Part shown: in pieces, positions 1-11,951 of the stretch
How positions within the stretch are numbered: position 1 is the first letter of the stretch
Layout: every line of letters begins with the position of its first letter
Source of the DNA: Atherix ibis
Taxonomy: Eukaryota; Arthropoda; Insecta; Diptera; Athericidae
Length of the DNA stretch: 64,000 bases
Reading direction: 5' to 3'
NCBI GenBank assembly: GCA_958298945.1
Contig: OY282605.1
Span: forward strand, 28,374,811 to 28,438,810
The notes under the pieces: model-generated
What the model was told of the DNA's origin: nothing
Database searches by the model: none
Seen by the model: the letters and a program-made list of their open reading frames with translations, nothing else
Translations under genes and position numbers: made by a program

Positions 1-1799
1 AACTCAATAATAGATTAGTTATTATTGAACTTGATCAGTTAAAGGTTCTGTTTTTTGAAGGAATTTTAAACAAAAATTAAAAATATTTTATAAAATTATT
101 AATAAAAATTACCATTTTGGAAAATTTCAATATTTTTTGCAATTAAAAGAAAATAAATATCGTTTCAAACCGTTTTGATATAATTTTGTAAATCACAGTA
201 GAGTAGAATGATCAAAAAGTGTTTTTAATTAGAAAATTAATTAAGAAATCATTTCGAAATAAATGATATTTTTTAAATCGTTTTGTAATAAATCCAATAC
301 AAAATTTTCAAAGTGGTTATAATTATTTCAATTTGCATAAAATTTTAATATTACAATAACGAAGATACACGGGATTGGTTATCATAAAGGACTTTTCTAA
401 AATGGCCATACTTTCTTCAATGCTATAAACTTAAATAGTATTTATTTGATGGAATTTCCTAATATTCTAATTTCATTTTATGTGAATCAGAAGAAAATTT
501 ATTTATTTATTTATTTATTTATTTTCGTATACAGAAACAACTGAAGAGCATAGAAATTAGTGAATTTCGTCTTTTGTATTTATCCCCATTTGCAGGAAAA
601 GTTTCTACTTTCGAAACTTGTTGCCTTCGCGTAAACTTATAATCTTATTGTCGAAAATAAATAAACTTTTCTTATTTTCGTAAAGCTTAATAATTGTAGA
701 AGTTTTATTTGACTTTAAAGAACAAAACTCTTAAATTAAATTGTTATTCTCTTTTCAAAAAATAAACCAAAAATACCAACAACAAAAAAATAAATTCAAA
801 TTAAATATTATTGTTTATTCATTTTTATTGTAGTAAATTTTTATTCTATTTCATTAAAATTTATTTTACTATCAAAGAAATCGTATCAACTGAGATAAAT
901 GGAAAATGGAAATATAATTGTTAAGTGTTATTGGTAAATTGGGGGTGTTTTTTGTTGTTGCTTTTTTTGGTTTTTATTTATGAAGCCTCCAAAGATAAAT
1001 AAAAAATAAACTGCTTTTAAGTAAATTTACTTAATATCATAAAAGAAAAGCTTTTTTCTTATTTAACTAAGGAAAATAATTTTCTTTAAGAATAATATGG
1101 ATTTAAATATTAAATAAAACTTTTTTTTTATTTAATATTTAACCCATTTTATGTTTATTGAATACCTTATTTATAATTGAAAAAAAAACTTGTTTTGCTC
1201 AGAAATATAGAATTCTGTTTTTGTGAGTCAGTTAAATTTTTGCTATAACCCAGACTACAAGTATAAAAATAAATTTATCACACCATAATTAATATTTAAT
1301 AATAATTAAAATTGTTAATAAATTACTCTTTAAATAGAATTAAATAAACTAATAAATAATTTTTGTATTTTTCTTTAAAAATATTATAGTTTTTATAGTG
1401 GCAATAATAAATGTTTAGCATCAGTTTAATTATTGGAAATTTTTTATACTAAATTTTTCTAACTTTATACAATTTAAGTGCAAAATATTATCAGCCAAAA
1501 GTATTAATTTTTATCATGTAAGTAAAATTTTTTTATTTACTTTATATTTTTATTACTTTTATTTAAATATTTCTTATTATATAATTTAAGATTTATTATT
1601 AAAAAAAAACTTTTTTTGCTATTTTAACATGAAACTAAATAAGTTATTCATTTTTTTTGTGTTTAGAAATATCAAGTTTGCAATTTGACAATTATTCAAA
1701 ATGTATTTTCTTTTAAAATTCACAATAAAATTTAATATAATTTGCTATTTGGTATTATGGAACAGTTTGTTATTAAGAAAAAAAAAATTACATAGAACA
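1..1799. other. AT-rich non-coding stretch
   Basis: No gene or element was recognised. The sequence is dominated by A/T runs. A short (TTTA)n microsatellite lies at about 497-524. There are no long open frames on either strand. Confidence 0.6.
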
Positions 1800-2640
1800 A
1801 AAGGATTTGGGCGCTAATTTTTTAACGATAAGTTTCATTTCTGGGATGGTTGTAGGGTCAATAAGCCAAATTGCCATATATACTCAAATTATTATTAGAA
1901 AACTATTATTATCCTTTAAAAAACAACTATCTGGTTTGTATTTTGGTTTTAAGTTGTCATTAGCACGTATTTCTTTGAAAATGAGGCACGAGACACTGTT
2001 ACAGTCAATTTTGAGCACTATGGCCTTATAGTGTCACCAAATCTCAAAATTATGTGTCCAAAATGTTAATATCTCTAATATTAAAAAATTATCTACAACA
2101 ATATAATTTTATATTTTTTGTAGATAATTTTTTTTTAAATATAAAATTATATTTTTTTTTAAGATAATTCTTTATAATTAGAGACTTTGAATAATTTTCT
2201 CCGTCAAGAAATGGCCAAATTACAATCCAAAATTTCGAAATTTTTTTAAAAAAGAACATCGTACGTATAAGTCAATACTTAGTTTTGTTATATTTATTAT
2301 TAACTTACAATACTTTAAAAATAGATATAATTAAAAAGATAAAAAAAATCTATATGAAAAATAAACTTTATTGAATTTTACTTTCTAAAAGCTCAAATTG
2401 GATAATCATTTAGCCGTAAATTTTTTTGAAGATACAGCAAAATTATCTAAAAAATACTCAAAAAATTTTGCATTTATATTTAATTAAAATATAACTAAAT
2501 ATAGAAAAATAATTTAATTAAAATTTCAATTAAAATGTAAAGAAAATCGATTCAAATCAATTCGATCAAGTAGATAAATGTTTCAGCAACATGATGCTGC
2601 AACATTAACTCTATTGCATCGTCAAATACTAAATAGTGCG
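1800..2640 (+). pseudogene. Decayed DD41D (rosa-like) transposase relic
   Basis: The plus strand holds scattered but collinear pieces of a Tc1/mariner transposase with the DEAHF / VNKQN / TVNSERY / FQQDGATCHT motif series. At 1807-1900 FFNDKFHFW is followed by VNKPNCHIY. At about 1979-2030 ENEARDTVTVNFEHYG matches the FFENEEG..VTVNSERY block. At 2581-2620 FQQHDAATLT matches the second-Asp block. Frames shift between the blocks and AT-rich filler has accumulated, so this is a dead copy. It belongs to the same family as the relics at 13.2, 19.5, 32.0-34.7, 43.9 and 62.1 kb. The family assignment rests on motif order, not on a search. Confidence 0.6.
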
Positions 2641-2888
2641 TGTAAGTTGTGGGAGAATTACACGTTTTTTTCCGTTTTCATGGAATATTTTTGGAAAAAA
2701 ATATATTTCTCAAAAAAAAACGTTAGTTTTATAATATATAAATTTTATTTATTTGATTAAAATAATTTTTTTCTCCCATTAAGTTAATATCTATGCCTGG
2801 TTTTTCCTGTCTCTAGTATGGTTTTTTTAATTTTAATTACACAATAATATTAAGAAAATATTAATATAAATTAAATTATATTAACATG

Positions 2889-3709
2889 CCAGGGGTATAA
2901 GCTTAAATCCGGGGACGACATACTTTTTTTTTGTTTGGTCATAGATGTTTGGTCATAGATGGCGATTGTGAGCGTATTAAGATAATGAATTTGACATCTG
3001 GCAACATTAATCAGTGCACATTGTCACCAATTTCGTACAACAAAATACATTTTTTTGTATTTTAAAAAAATCATGTGTAGTTCTGTGCCAGAAAAAGAGC
3101 ATATGCGGGAAGTTCTGCATTTCTGCTTCAATTTGGTGACAGTGCTTTATCGGAATTATCATGCCAAGATTGGTTTCGTTGGTTCAAAGACGGCAATTTT
3201 GACTTGTGGGACAATAAGCGTGAAAATTGGCCTAGAAAGGTTGAGGACTATCAATTGCAGGCTCTTTTGGATGAAGACGATACCCAATTGCAAAAAATGC
3301 TCGCGCCGGAATTGGGTGTTACTCAACCAGTCATTTGCATGCATCTGCGTGCCATGGGGAAGATTTAAAAGATCGCAAATTAGGTGCCGCATGAATTGGA
3401 AGATAGGCACATGGAGCGACGCCAAAACACATGCGAAATCTTTTTCGCCAGACCTGACCCTTCTGACTAACATCTGTTTTCGTCGATGGGGCACGCGCTC
3501 GCCGAAAACGTCCGAAAATGGCTTAATGAGTGGTTTGCCTCGAAAGAGAAAAAATTGTTTGGGGTTGTATCCACAAATTGTCCGAGAGATGAGAAAAATG
3601 TGTAGCTAGCGAGGGCAAGTACTTTGAATAAATTTGTTTTTGCTTTCTATGAAAAAAAACATGGGTTTTTTTTGACAAAAAAAGAGCGGATTTAAGCTTA
3701 TATACCTGG
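2889..3709 (+). mobile_element. Internally deleted mariner with terminal inverted repeats
   Basis: About 821 bp bounded by inverted repeats: left CCAGGGGTATAAGCTTAAAT, and the right end (3684-3709) is its reverse complement with two changes. TA follows the right end. The plus strand encodes the N-terminal half of a mariner transposase in pieces: FGDSALSELSCQDWFRWFKD (HTH region), then the VEDYQLQALLDED and LGVTQPVICMHLRAMG linker block, then VPHEL and ERR. It then jumps to the C-terminal block DPSD.HLFSSMGHALAE and KWLNEWFASKE. The catalytic core between them is missing and several frames are broken. It is a non-autonomous deletion derivative, and its lineage differs from the CGAGGTCTG family elsewhere in the window. 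Confidence 0.7.
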
Positions 3710-4673
3710 TAAATAATTTTTTAAGTCAAATTTTACTTCAAAAAAAAAAAAAATGTATTAATAAAATTACATAATTCTCGAAATTGTTTAAAAAAAACAT
3801 TAAAAATATTAAATCATTTTAATTTTTTATCTAAATCATTTTAATTTGTCTATCAAAAAGATATTATTTAATTTATTTTACTTAAATGGCACATTGTTTT
3901 TTTTACAACCTTTTCTTTTTTTAATAAAAAAGAAAGGTTGTAAAAAAACAATTTTTTTTTACAAAATTACAACCTTTCTTTTTTTTAAATAGAACTCTAT
4001 TTTTTTTTCTTTTTTTATTATAATTTTATATTAAAAATTAAAAATATAAAAATTGTGAAAATTTTAAAAAAAAAATTGTATAATATTAACTATTGTGAAA
4101 TTATTGTTTTTATTTTTTATATAAAATATTTTGTTTTATTAAAAATACATTTTTGAGCATATATACCATATTTTAAATTGTTTTTAAATCCTGATAGAGA
4201 ATTACACCTCAGTATCCAATTTGTTAGATGTTACCTTTGTTAGAAGAACTTTGTTCTAATATTCACCAAAGTTGAAAAGATTTAATTTTACGAAAGGACG
4301 AAAAATTTAATTTTATGAATAAATTTTATATATTGCAACTATAAATTTTCAAAAGTTATTTTATTATTTATTTATTAATCTATTTTATAGAAGAACTAAA
4401 CCAAATAAAGCTATGAGAACAAAAGCTCTTTATATTCAAAGTGTATAAATAGAATAATTTTATAACCAAGGATAACTACTTGTAGCTTAAAAGTCCCAAA
4501 AGAAAATCATTGTTTAACTTAAAAATCCTCTTTATTCTATTGAAAAATATTACTTTACGGTATAAACTAGACAAAAGGTAAAATTTCCCAAAATTTAATT
4601 TGATTTATTTAATATAAAAGGTAATAACTTCAAATTTCTATAATCTATAAAATATTTTCATAATAAAAATATT

Positions 4674-4701
4674 AGTAATAATAATAATAATAATAATAAT
4701 A
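4674..4701. repeat. (TAA)n microsatellite
   Basis: Uninterrupted run of about nine TAA units read directly from the sequence. Confidence 0.9.
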
Positions 4702-5748
4702 TAACACTTTTAGAGAAAATCCATAAAAATAAATAGAAAATAATCCTCCAATCCCAAAGGAATAAAGAAGAAAATATTAGCTATGGGAAAAATTCAAAAA
4801 ATGAATTTACTGCTATTGCTCACGAAACCAAACTAAATAAGCTCGAGAGATGAGCAGAGATTTTCTTAAGCTTCTATTACAATAAAGAAAATCTTACAAT
4901 ATCCTTTCTCCAGTCCTTACATCATTACGAAAAGTATACAATTTTTTTTCTCACAGACACTTCTCTCAATAACGATATCGTGCCAATAAATACCATTGAA
5001 ATGAAAGCAAACAAAATCACCCTTAGGGGGTGCGGGGGTTGGTGGTGTGGTGTATGATGGAATGGGAAAAGAAAATTTTTGCAGCCCCCAAGAATGTTAA
5101 TGATGTGAAAAATCGTAATTTCAACATTTATGTCGATGATATTAGCTAAATAAAATTTAGCCTCATCAATTCTGATTTTCGTATTGTTCTTAAGATTGTT
5201 CGCAATCTTTTCTCATTTCTTTCGGATTTTTTTCCTTTACATTTTCTTCTTTCTTTTTTGGCTGCAAGGAAAATATTCTTTTGTCAATCAAAGAAAATTT
5301 CTGTCCCTAAAACTAGCTGATACATCTTCATTCTAATAATGTGCGACATTTTCCTGAGGGTTTGTGAAAAGTGAATCATTCGACTTTTCTGCGTCGTGTT
5401 TATTTTTGATTTAATAAAACCTTACCATCTGGATGACGTCATGATTAGCTACGATCTTTTCAAAGGAAATGTCCTTACAATCTATATGGGCACATCAAAA
5501 TTACCAAGCCTCTAGTAGGATATCTTAGATGTATATACTTATAGCAGTTGGACAATTGTAAGCAATCTCTTAGAAGCCACCTGTCTGCGTCAGAGCACAA
5601 TAGAGGAAATACTTTGACAATAACGAAGTCGGAGGTGCAAATTCAGATCTAAACCAAATGGAAATGGAAATAATTATTTTGGAAACTTGAACTTATTTTC
5701 TGAAGAATACCTTTCACCAGTTATTATGTTGGACCCATTTTTCCTCCC

Positions 5749-5749
<1 letters not shown>

Positions 5750-5784
<35 letters not shown>
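5750..5784. repeat. (TTA)n microsatellite
   Basis: Uninterrupted run of about eleven ATT/TTA units read directly from the sequence. Confidence 0.9.
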
Positions 5785-5785
<1 letters not shown>

Positions 5786-6348
5786 TAAATAAGATTCAAC
5801 ACCAAATCTTCTGAACATGAAAATATAAAAATCCATCCCAAAAAAAAAAATATAATAAAAGAGCTTTGATAATAGTAGGTGGACTTTCATATTCTTGTCA
5901 AGGACACTTGTGCTGATGTGTTCATATTTATTTGCGTTCGGTTATTGTTGATAAAGTCACCGACTGAGTCTATACAATATTCCAAGATTTGATAATATTT
6001 CTACATTTTTTGTTGTTGCCATACTGAAGAGCTTTAATATAATGCTAACACGCAAATGATGAGATTCATTCATGCAAGTGCTTAATAATGATAAGTTATT
6101 CATCAAGCAAAGAAAGTGAAAGAAAATATTTAAATTAAAGAAATTTGGATAACAATTGGTAATTTTTTTTTAATAAAATAATTTTGTAAGTGCAAAAAAA
6201 AAAACAACAAAAAAATCAAATAAATTAGAAAAAATTCAATTTTTTTTTTATTATTATTAAATTTGGATAATGGCAGGTTGTGAGGTGAATTGGTTTGTGT
6301 CCATGCTTCTTTTTAAATGATTGACGTTGATTGTGGTGGCAATTTTAT

Positions 6349-6419
6349 ATATTCAAGATTATAAAAATTAGTTTTCTTTTTTAAGTCAGAGAAAACTAAT
6401 TTTTTTTAATCTTGAATAT
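6349..6419. repeat. Inverted repeat (hairpin), about 30-bp arms
   Basis: The left arm, 6349-6377, starts ATATTCAAGATTA and ends TTAGTTTTCT. The right arm, 6390-6419, is its reverse complement apart from one indel and one or two changes. The loop is 12 nt. It could be a small fold-back or MITE remnant; no function is implied. Confidence 0.75.
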
Positions 6420-7443
6420 CTACAATTGCTATAAGAAAAATTATGAATTTCATTTAGTCATAATGAATTTACATACAATTTTTTTGAAGGGATAGTAATT
6501 TTTAGGGTAGAAAGATGGTATATGCTAAAAAGACAAATTAGTATTAAGCAGATAATTATCTTTTAAACATTAATGGTTAGTTGGTGTTTATTTCTAACTT
6601 TGATTGAGCTTTGATCAAGTACGTTTGAATATTTCTGTAAAAAACAAAAACGGAAAAGGAAGTTTTTTTTGTTACAAACAAAAATATTACTGTAAAAATT
6701 AGGATCAAAGATACTACCTTGTGGAGTACCAAGTGTAAACACATTTTTGTGTATCATCAAGATTCAAAAATTTATCAGATCTTAGGCACCAATGTTATCG
6801 CTTTCAAAGTAGTTCTACATTAGAGGAGGCGTTTTTTCAACTCTTCGCAGCAGTACTGGAATGGTTATCTATAGTATCAAGATGGCGTTCTTTGGAAGTA
6901 TTTTTTTAATCTTGGGTTACAAAAATATAGTCACAGGTAAATAGACGAGCTGAGAAAGCACAGAAATACTATTTCTGACAAAAACCTGTTAATGAAGGTG
7001 GTTGTATGGAAGAAGGCTTTGCCATGGTGGAGCATTCAAATATTCGATATATTGTGAAGAACACTTTTTTTGAGAATTTTAAAAAATTCTTTATGACAAG
7101 AAGTTTTTTTCTTCCTAGATGGGGTTCGTCTTCCAATTGTTCTCGGATCCCAAAACTCCTTTATACCATCGGAAAACTTGTGCTCTTGCTAAGGTATTAA
7201 CTTGCTGCAATCTTTCGTAAATCAAGCTGGTCAATGCAACAAGCAGGCTCATTGCCAACTTTTCGTAAGTCTACCTCGCGGATTCATCAACCCTCAATAC
7301 AAAGTTTGATGATACATATTCACTCTAAACTTTGCTGTTCGATTTTCCGTACCGCATTAAAAATCCCCCCTCCCCCTGTATAGGGTCTTGCAGTTACCGA
7401 GTGAGATACTGCACGTTTACTAAGGACTAACGCATAGATCATA

Positions 7444-8248
7444 CGAGGTCTATTCAAAAAGTATCTCGAATATCTCGACATGTTCGGCCATTTTGAATGT
7501 TCAGTTAATTTTTGACAGCTGCTCTGCTTGCACGTGTTTGGGCTCGTCTTCGATTTTTGCACATTTTCGATCAAAAACAACATCGCATTAACCTTGCTAA
7601 GGAGCTGCTGGACTCTGTCCGCTACGTCCCAAATTTGCTTCAGAGGGTCATAACTGGTGACGAATTATGGGTTTATGGTTATGACATGGAAACCAAATCT
7701 TAATCATCCGATTGGAAGCTGCCGCACGAGCCAAGACCGAAAAAAAAAGTTTTCTTCGATTGCAGGAGCGTGGTGCATCATGAGTTCTTGCCACAGGGTA
7801 GAACGGTCAATAAGGAATATTACCTGCAAGTTATGCGCAAGCTATGCGAAGCAATCCGCCAGAAACGCCCGGATTTGTGGAAGAACAAAAATTAGCTTTT
7901 GCACCATGAAAACGCCCCTGCTCACACATCGTTGCTTGTGCGCGGATTTTTGACCAAAAACAATACACTTATAATGTCGCAGACACCGTTTTTCTCAGAT
8001 CTGGCATCCTGTGACTTTTTCTTGTTCCCGAAACAGATTCTTTGATCCATTTTTTGGACTGTGCAAAAATCGAAGACGAGCCAAAACACTTGCAAGCAAA
8101 GCAGCTGTCAAAAACTAACTGAACATTCAAAATGGTCGAATTTGTTGGTATAAGTGAAAGACATGAGTACCAACATAACGCTACAAAAAATCTGAAATAC
8201 ATAACCCACGGAAATTCAGAATTCGCGATATTTTTTGAACAGACCTCG
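7444..8248 (+). mobile_element. Fold-back mariner derivative (both ends from the 5' end), copy 1
   Basis: 805 bp flanked by TA on both sides, with ends CGAGGTCTATTC and GAACAGACCTCG. The left end and body read on plus: a short HTH-deleted 5' region (TAALLARVWARLRFL), then DQKQHRINLAKELLDSV, VITGDELWVYGYD, EFLPQGRTVN and a retained HHDNAPAH-type block (as HHENAPAHTS). At 8034 the body stops at the CCCGAAAC of the FLFPKL codons. A filler of about 25 bp (AGATTCTTTGATCC...) follows, and the rest (about 8060-8248) is the element's own 5' end in inverse orientation. The true 3' end is absent. The left arm also lacks part of the 5' untranslated region. Frames are broken and there is no active transposase. 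The same junction occurs in the copy at 32375-33188. Confidence 0.85.
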
Positions 8249-8250
8249 TA

Positions 8251-9339
8251 TATAAGGGAAGTCCACAGTGCTGCCAGATTGCTCAATCGAATTAGGTTCA
8301 CGCCACACCTCATATTATAGATTTTTTTTTCCATTTTATCAATTGTTTTATCTTTTTTCGCAACTAAAGCATTTAAACTCAGCTTATTAATTTTCAAAAA
8401 TATGATTAAAAAATCTTAAATTTTATATGAAATTAATTTTTTTAAATAATTTATGGCTTCGGACGTGTTTGCAAAATGTGTTACGGTAACCTTAGCGTAC
8501 GTTTTGAAGATTTATGCGTTGCCAAAGTCAATTTGGTAATGCACACGTTAACGCGGAACTTCGTATGAATTTACTGCATTTGGCAACAATGCCGGTGGGA
8601 AATTCCATAATTCGCTTGTCGCTTCGGTGAACGTTCGGTAAAATCTGTTCGTGCAGCAGTTGTATTTATGAGGCAGGCGATCGCTTGATAGAGAGTCGGT
8701 CGTAAGTTAGAGGATTGGTTAAAAAGGATCGTCGCCATTATTGCTGTTATATATGAACACTCGAAAAATTTGGCCTAAAGCTGCCATAGAAGAGAAGTAC
8801 CATCAAAGCTCTCTCTTATAATAGTCGCCAATCTACTCCACCGTTTCCCTTTCTATTCCTCTTTTTTATTGAGCTATTATTTGTGAGTTTTTAAGCTTTA
8901 CAATTTTTATCCTTTATTTAATTTTCATAACCTCTAGAACCATTATTTCCTTCCCCTTCCATTCATTTTTAAAGTTTTTTTTCGCTATTCTGATTAATTA
9001 TTTTTCAGGTGTTTTTTTTAGGTGTATCCCCATAAAATTTGTTTTTTCTGATATGATTTTTTATATTATTGAAGGTGAAAGAGTAAACGCAATATTGGAA
9101 AGGAAGTAAAAATGTATCCTTTGAGAATGAACTTAATTGGCCGTGCTCCTGTAAGAGATTTCCGTTCGTTAACCTCCCTTTTCTCTTTCCGTTTTGCCTA
9201 TTGCCAATACCCGAAAAATTCATTAAACTTTCTTTAAACTAATATAAAAAGTGAAAATTTTGTAGTATAAATACTAAAGAGATATTCTATGTAGTATTTT
9301 TTTAAATTTAAAATTAAATTTTCAGATTTCTGAACGTAT
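8251..9339. other. Intergenic stretch with a GC-richer patch
   Basis: From 8455 to about 8760 the base composition is clearly more balanced, with many CpG dinucleotides, and it ends in a plausible splice donor context (CGTAAGTTAG at about 8700-8709). This would fit a promoter or 5' non-coding exon on plus, but no downstream coding exon was found. The rest is AT-rich with nothing recognised. Confidence 0.3.
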
Positions 9340-10300
9340 TTCTCTCAAAAATTCTGGCACAACATCGGAGCTACTGATGTACAGGATACTCGGGCTAAGT
9401 ATAGACCAGCCTGTCCTCCAAATGATGGCCAGTGGCTAACAAGGGGCAAAAGTAATTATTTGACAGTTGATAAAGCATCACAATTTATTATGATACCTTC
9501 AAAAAGTCGAACGGTGCTTTAGGGGTGCGATCACTGAAACTCTGGGAGGTGTTTCTACGGGAACTACAATAGAAAGAAGGATCGCTCCTAATTCAGAATA
9601 ATCCACTTTAAATGCGAACTTGGAGTCAGAGGCTCCCTATTCTCCGAAATGAACCCTGACTCTTGGTGTAGACTTCGAGTTGGCAGTGGGTTTTAAAAGT
9701 ATTTAGCCACCCGACGCGCAGTTTGGGTTGTGAATATTGGAAAGTTTAGAAGAGAATTTCATTTTTCCAGTATAATGCCAATACCCCACGTAACGGCAGC
9801 TACAGGAGGTATTGGTAGATAGTAAAAAATCGTAAAAATGTTCGACTCCACGATTCCACTCCACGAACATTTTTACGATTTTTCACTATCTACCAATACC
9901 TCCAAGGAAGTTGTCAGTGGAGTGCAGTGCATAGCCAATAGGCTTAGGTACCTCTAAGAATAGGCGCTAATTAGAGCGTACATAGAACATGTGTAGGGCA
10001 CGAGCCTTGCCAATCCTCGGGTATTATGCGAAAGCTTACTTCGCTTTCAAAAGGAGGAGGAGGATCCTTAAATGAGGTTTTCACAATGCTCGGTTGCTAA
10101 TAAAATTAAGCTCAATAGACTGCGATTGTCTGGACACTTAATCAGTGTTGATTCTGCCCAAAAAGCTTACAGTGGCTTTAATTATGGTTCTAGATGACGA
10201 GTTAGGCACAGCGACGGCGGTACTTAGGACATCAAAAAACAGACCACACTCTCGGTTATCGTACGGTTGATATTGATTTCTCGTATCAAATTCAAAATTT
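9340..10300 (+). pseudogene. Probable non-LTR retrotransposon relic (3' region)
   Basis: This less AT-rich block stands out from its surroundings. Near 10105-10200 the plus strand reads LNRLRLSGHLISVDS, then YGSR.RVRHSDGGT.DIK. That resembles the conserved C-terminal segment of many insect endonuclease/reverse-transcriptase elements (RLRWLGHV.RMD ... GKRKRGRPRLRW.DDI). Upstream parts (9380-9750) include a readable piece, RGSLFSEMNPDSWCRLRVGS, that I could not place. Stops and shifts are frequent. The assignment to a LINE rests mainly on the LRLSGH block. A strong hairpin sits inside it at 9805-9903. Confidence 0.4.
9805..9903. repeat. Near-perfect 40-bp inverted repeat (hairpin)
   Basis: The left arm 9805-9844 (GGAGGTATTGGTAGATAG...) and the right arm 9864-9903 (...CTATCTACCAATACCTCC) are reverse complements over 40 bp with one mismatch seen. 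The loop is 19 nt, 9845-9863, and is itself a small direct repeat (ACTCCACGATTCC ACTCCACGA). Such a stem could template small RNA if transcribed, or be a fold-back remnant. Confidence 0.9.
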
Positions 10301-11951
10301 TGCCATGAGATTGCCTTCAGATTTTCTAATATTGAAATAATTCCAAGTATCGTTTTGGTTACAACAAAAATTTTGATTTATAAAAAACTATTTTAAAAAT
10401 ATTATTTGTTCTGATTTTCTTCACTTTATCATGTTTATTTTTTTTTTTAATCTTATCACAACAAAAGGTTATTTGCAATTAACTACAGAATTTTTAATTA
10501 TACAAATTGAAATAAATAATCTCATCAGAGTTGATATTAAAATTCGTTCAAATTAATTTAAATTCATTTTTTTCTTATTCAATTTAATAATTGTAAAATT
10601 TGAAAATTATTCATAAATTCTAAACAAATTTCCACAATTTTCATAATATTTCTTTTAAATAGAAAATAAATTAAGAAAGAATGTTTTTTTTTTTTATTGA
10701 CAAAATTAATATAAATTAAGACGTAAAAAATTTATTTATGTCTCCAATACTGAATTTTTCTAATATTTACAATATTCTATTTATACACGTTAAAGTGTAA
10801 TTGAAAATTTTCTCAAACACAGTAGGAGTATAATAATGAAATTTGGTAATGACTCCGGGCAGTGTAATAAACTTTGTTTTATTATAAAATAACATTAAAG
10901 TTAACTATTTATATGTACAACGTAAATTTGATAAGGCACAAGGGGAAAAATGACAACAAAACAAATCGAAACGATCAAACATTAATAAAATCGTTAGGGC
11001 CTAATAGCTCTGCAAATACTAATTACTTCAAAGGTAAAAATATTAAATACTTTCAATATAAAGTACAAGAAAAAAAGTTAATTTTTCTAAAATTAATTAC
11101 ATACCCCCTAATCTTCCTTTCTATTTGCTATTCGATTATTGAATCGATTTCGATTAGATTAAAACGCATTTTCGACTATCGATTTTTGATTGACACTGAT
11201 GGCAGGTAATTTATTCAAATTTCAGGTAAATTAAGAACCTAATTTTTGTACACTTTGTAGTCAAAGAGGAAAAATATTATTAATAATAACAGAATGGTAA
11301 AAAAAATACCCCCAAACCACCGCCTATGAGTAAAAAAAAAACTTCTATTGGAATATCCTATTAATAATCGGAAGACTTGTCAAGCGATAATCCATTTGTA
11401 AGGAGATAATTTACAGCAATTTCAGCATAAATTAAGGATTATCAAAAACTAAATTGATGATGATTTCTAAATTATTTGGTACAGATTTCATGTCATTTTC
11501 AGAATTATTATAAGGATTCTCATTTAGCTGAATGGAAAATAAGAAATATATGAAAATTTATTCAGTAAAAATTCACTTTTAGAAAAGCTGTCATAATAAA
11601 ATGAGTATTCCGTTCAGTTGAGGAGGTGTTTTTTTTATTTATTTATTTATTTTTTGCTTATTTTGGCTGATTGGATAAAATACGGTTCAACAGAGTGAAA
11701 GTATCATAATTACGCCGGTTCTATGTGAGATGTGAAAATATTTGAAAATAAACAGGATTAGTTCTCATTTTCTACTGAGTGGGCGCATATTTTCTTAAAG
11801 AATATATTAATAAATTTTTGAAAATATTTAATAAAAAAAATTGTTTATTCAAAAAATTATAAATTATAGAAGAAGAAAATTTATTATATCAATTTTTGTG
11901 ATAAAAAAAGGATATTTTTATAACTAGAACTTATTTGTCAAATATATCATA
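10301..11951. other. AT-rich intergenic stretch
   Basis: No gene recognised. A 111-codon open frame at 10874-11209 (plus) has no recognisable domain, an AT-driven composition, and no signal peptide or clear exon signals. I do not regard it as a gene. A (TTTA)n tract is at about 11634-11652. Confidence 0.5.

Larger units (their letters stand above)
3710..7443. other. AT-rich intergenic stretch with simple repeats
   Basis: No gene was recognised. It contains a triple copy of ACAACCTTT-poly(T) words forming a hairpin at 3898-3948 (third copy 3969-3987), (TAA)n at 4674-4701, (TTA)n at 5750-5784, a G-rich patch at 5023-5052 (two GGGGG runs then GG doublets), and a hairpin at 6349-6419. The part from 6780 to 7440 is somewhat less AT-rich and has a C-rich tract at 7365-7376, but no protein family was recognised in it. 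Confidence 0.5.

Noticed and set aside
3055..3609. 184-codon open frame on plus
   Set aside because: It is an off-frame reading through a deleted mariner; the transposase motifs lie in other frames of the same strand.
5023..5052. G-quadruplex at the G-rich patch
   Set aside because: Only two runs of five G; the other runs are GG doublets, so it is weaker than the tract at 50649-50665.
7969..8397. 142-codon minus frame
   Set aside because: Reads through the inverted 5' end of the fold-back mariner; no transposase or other protein in that frame.
10874..11209. 111-codon plus frame as a gene
   Set aside because: Lys/Asn/Ile-rich composition expected from AT-rich DNA, no family resemblance and no regulatory signals.
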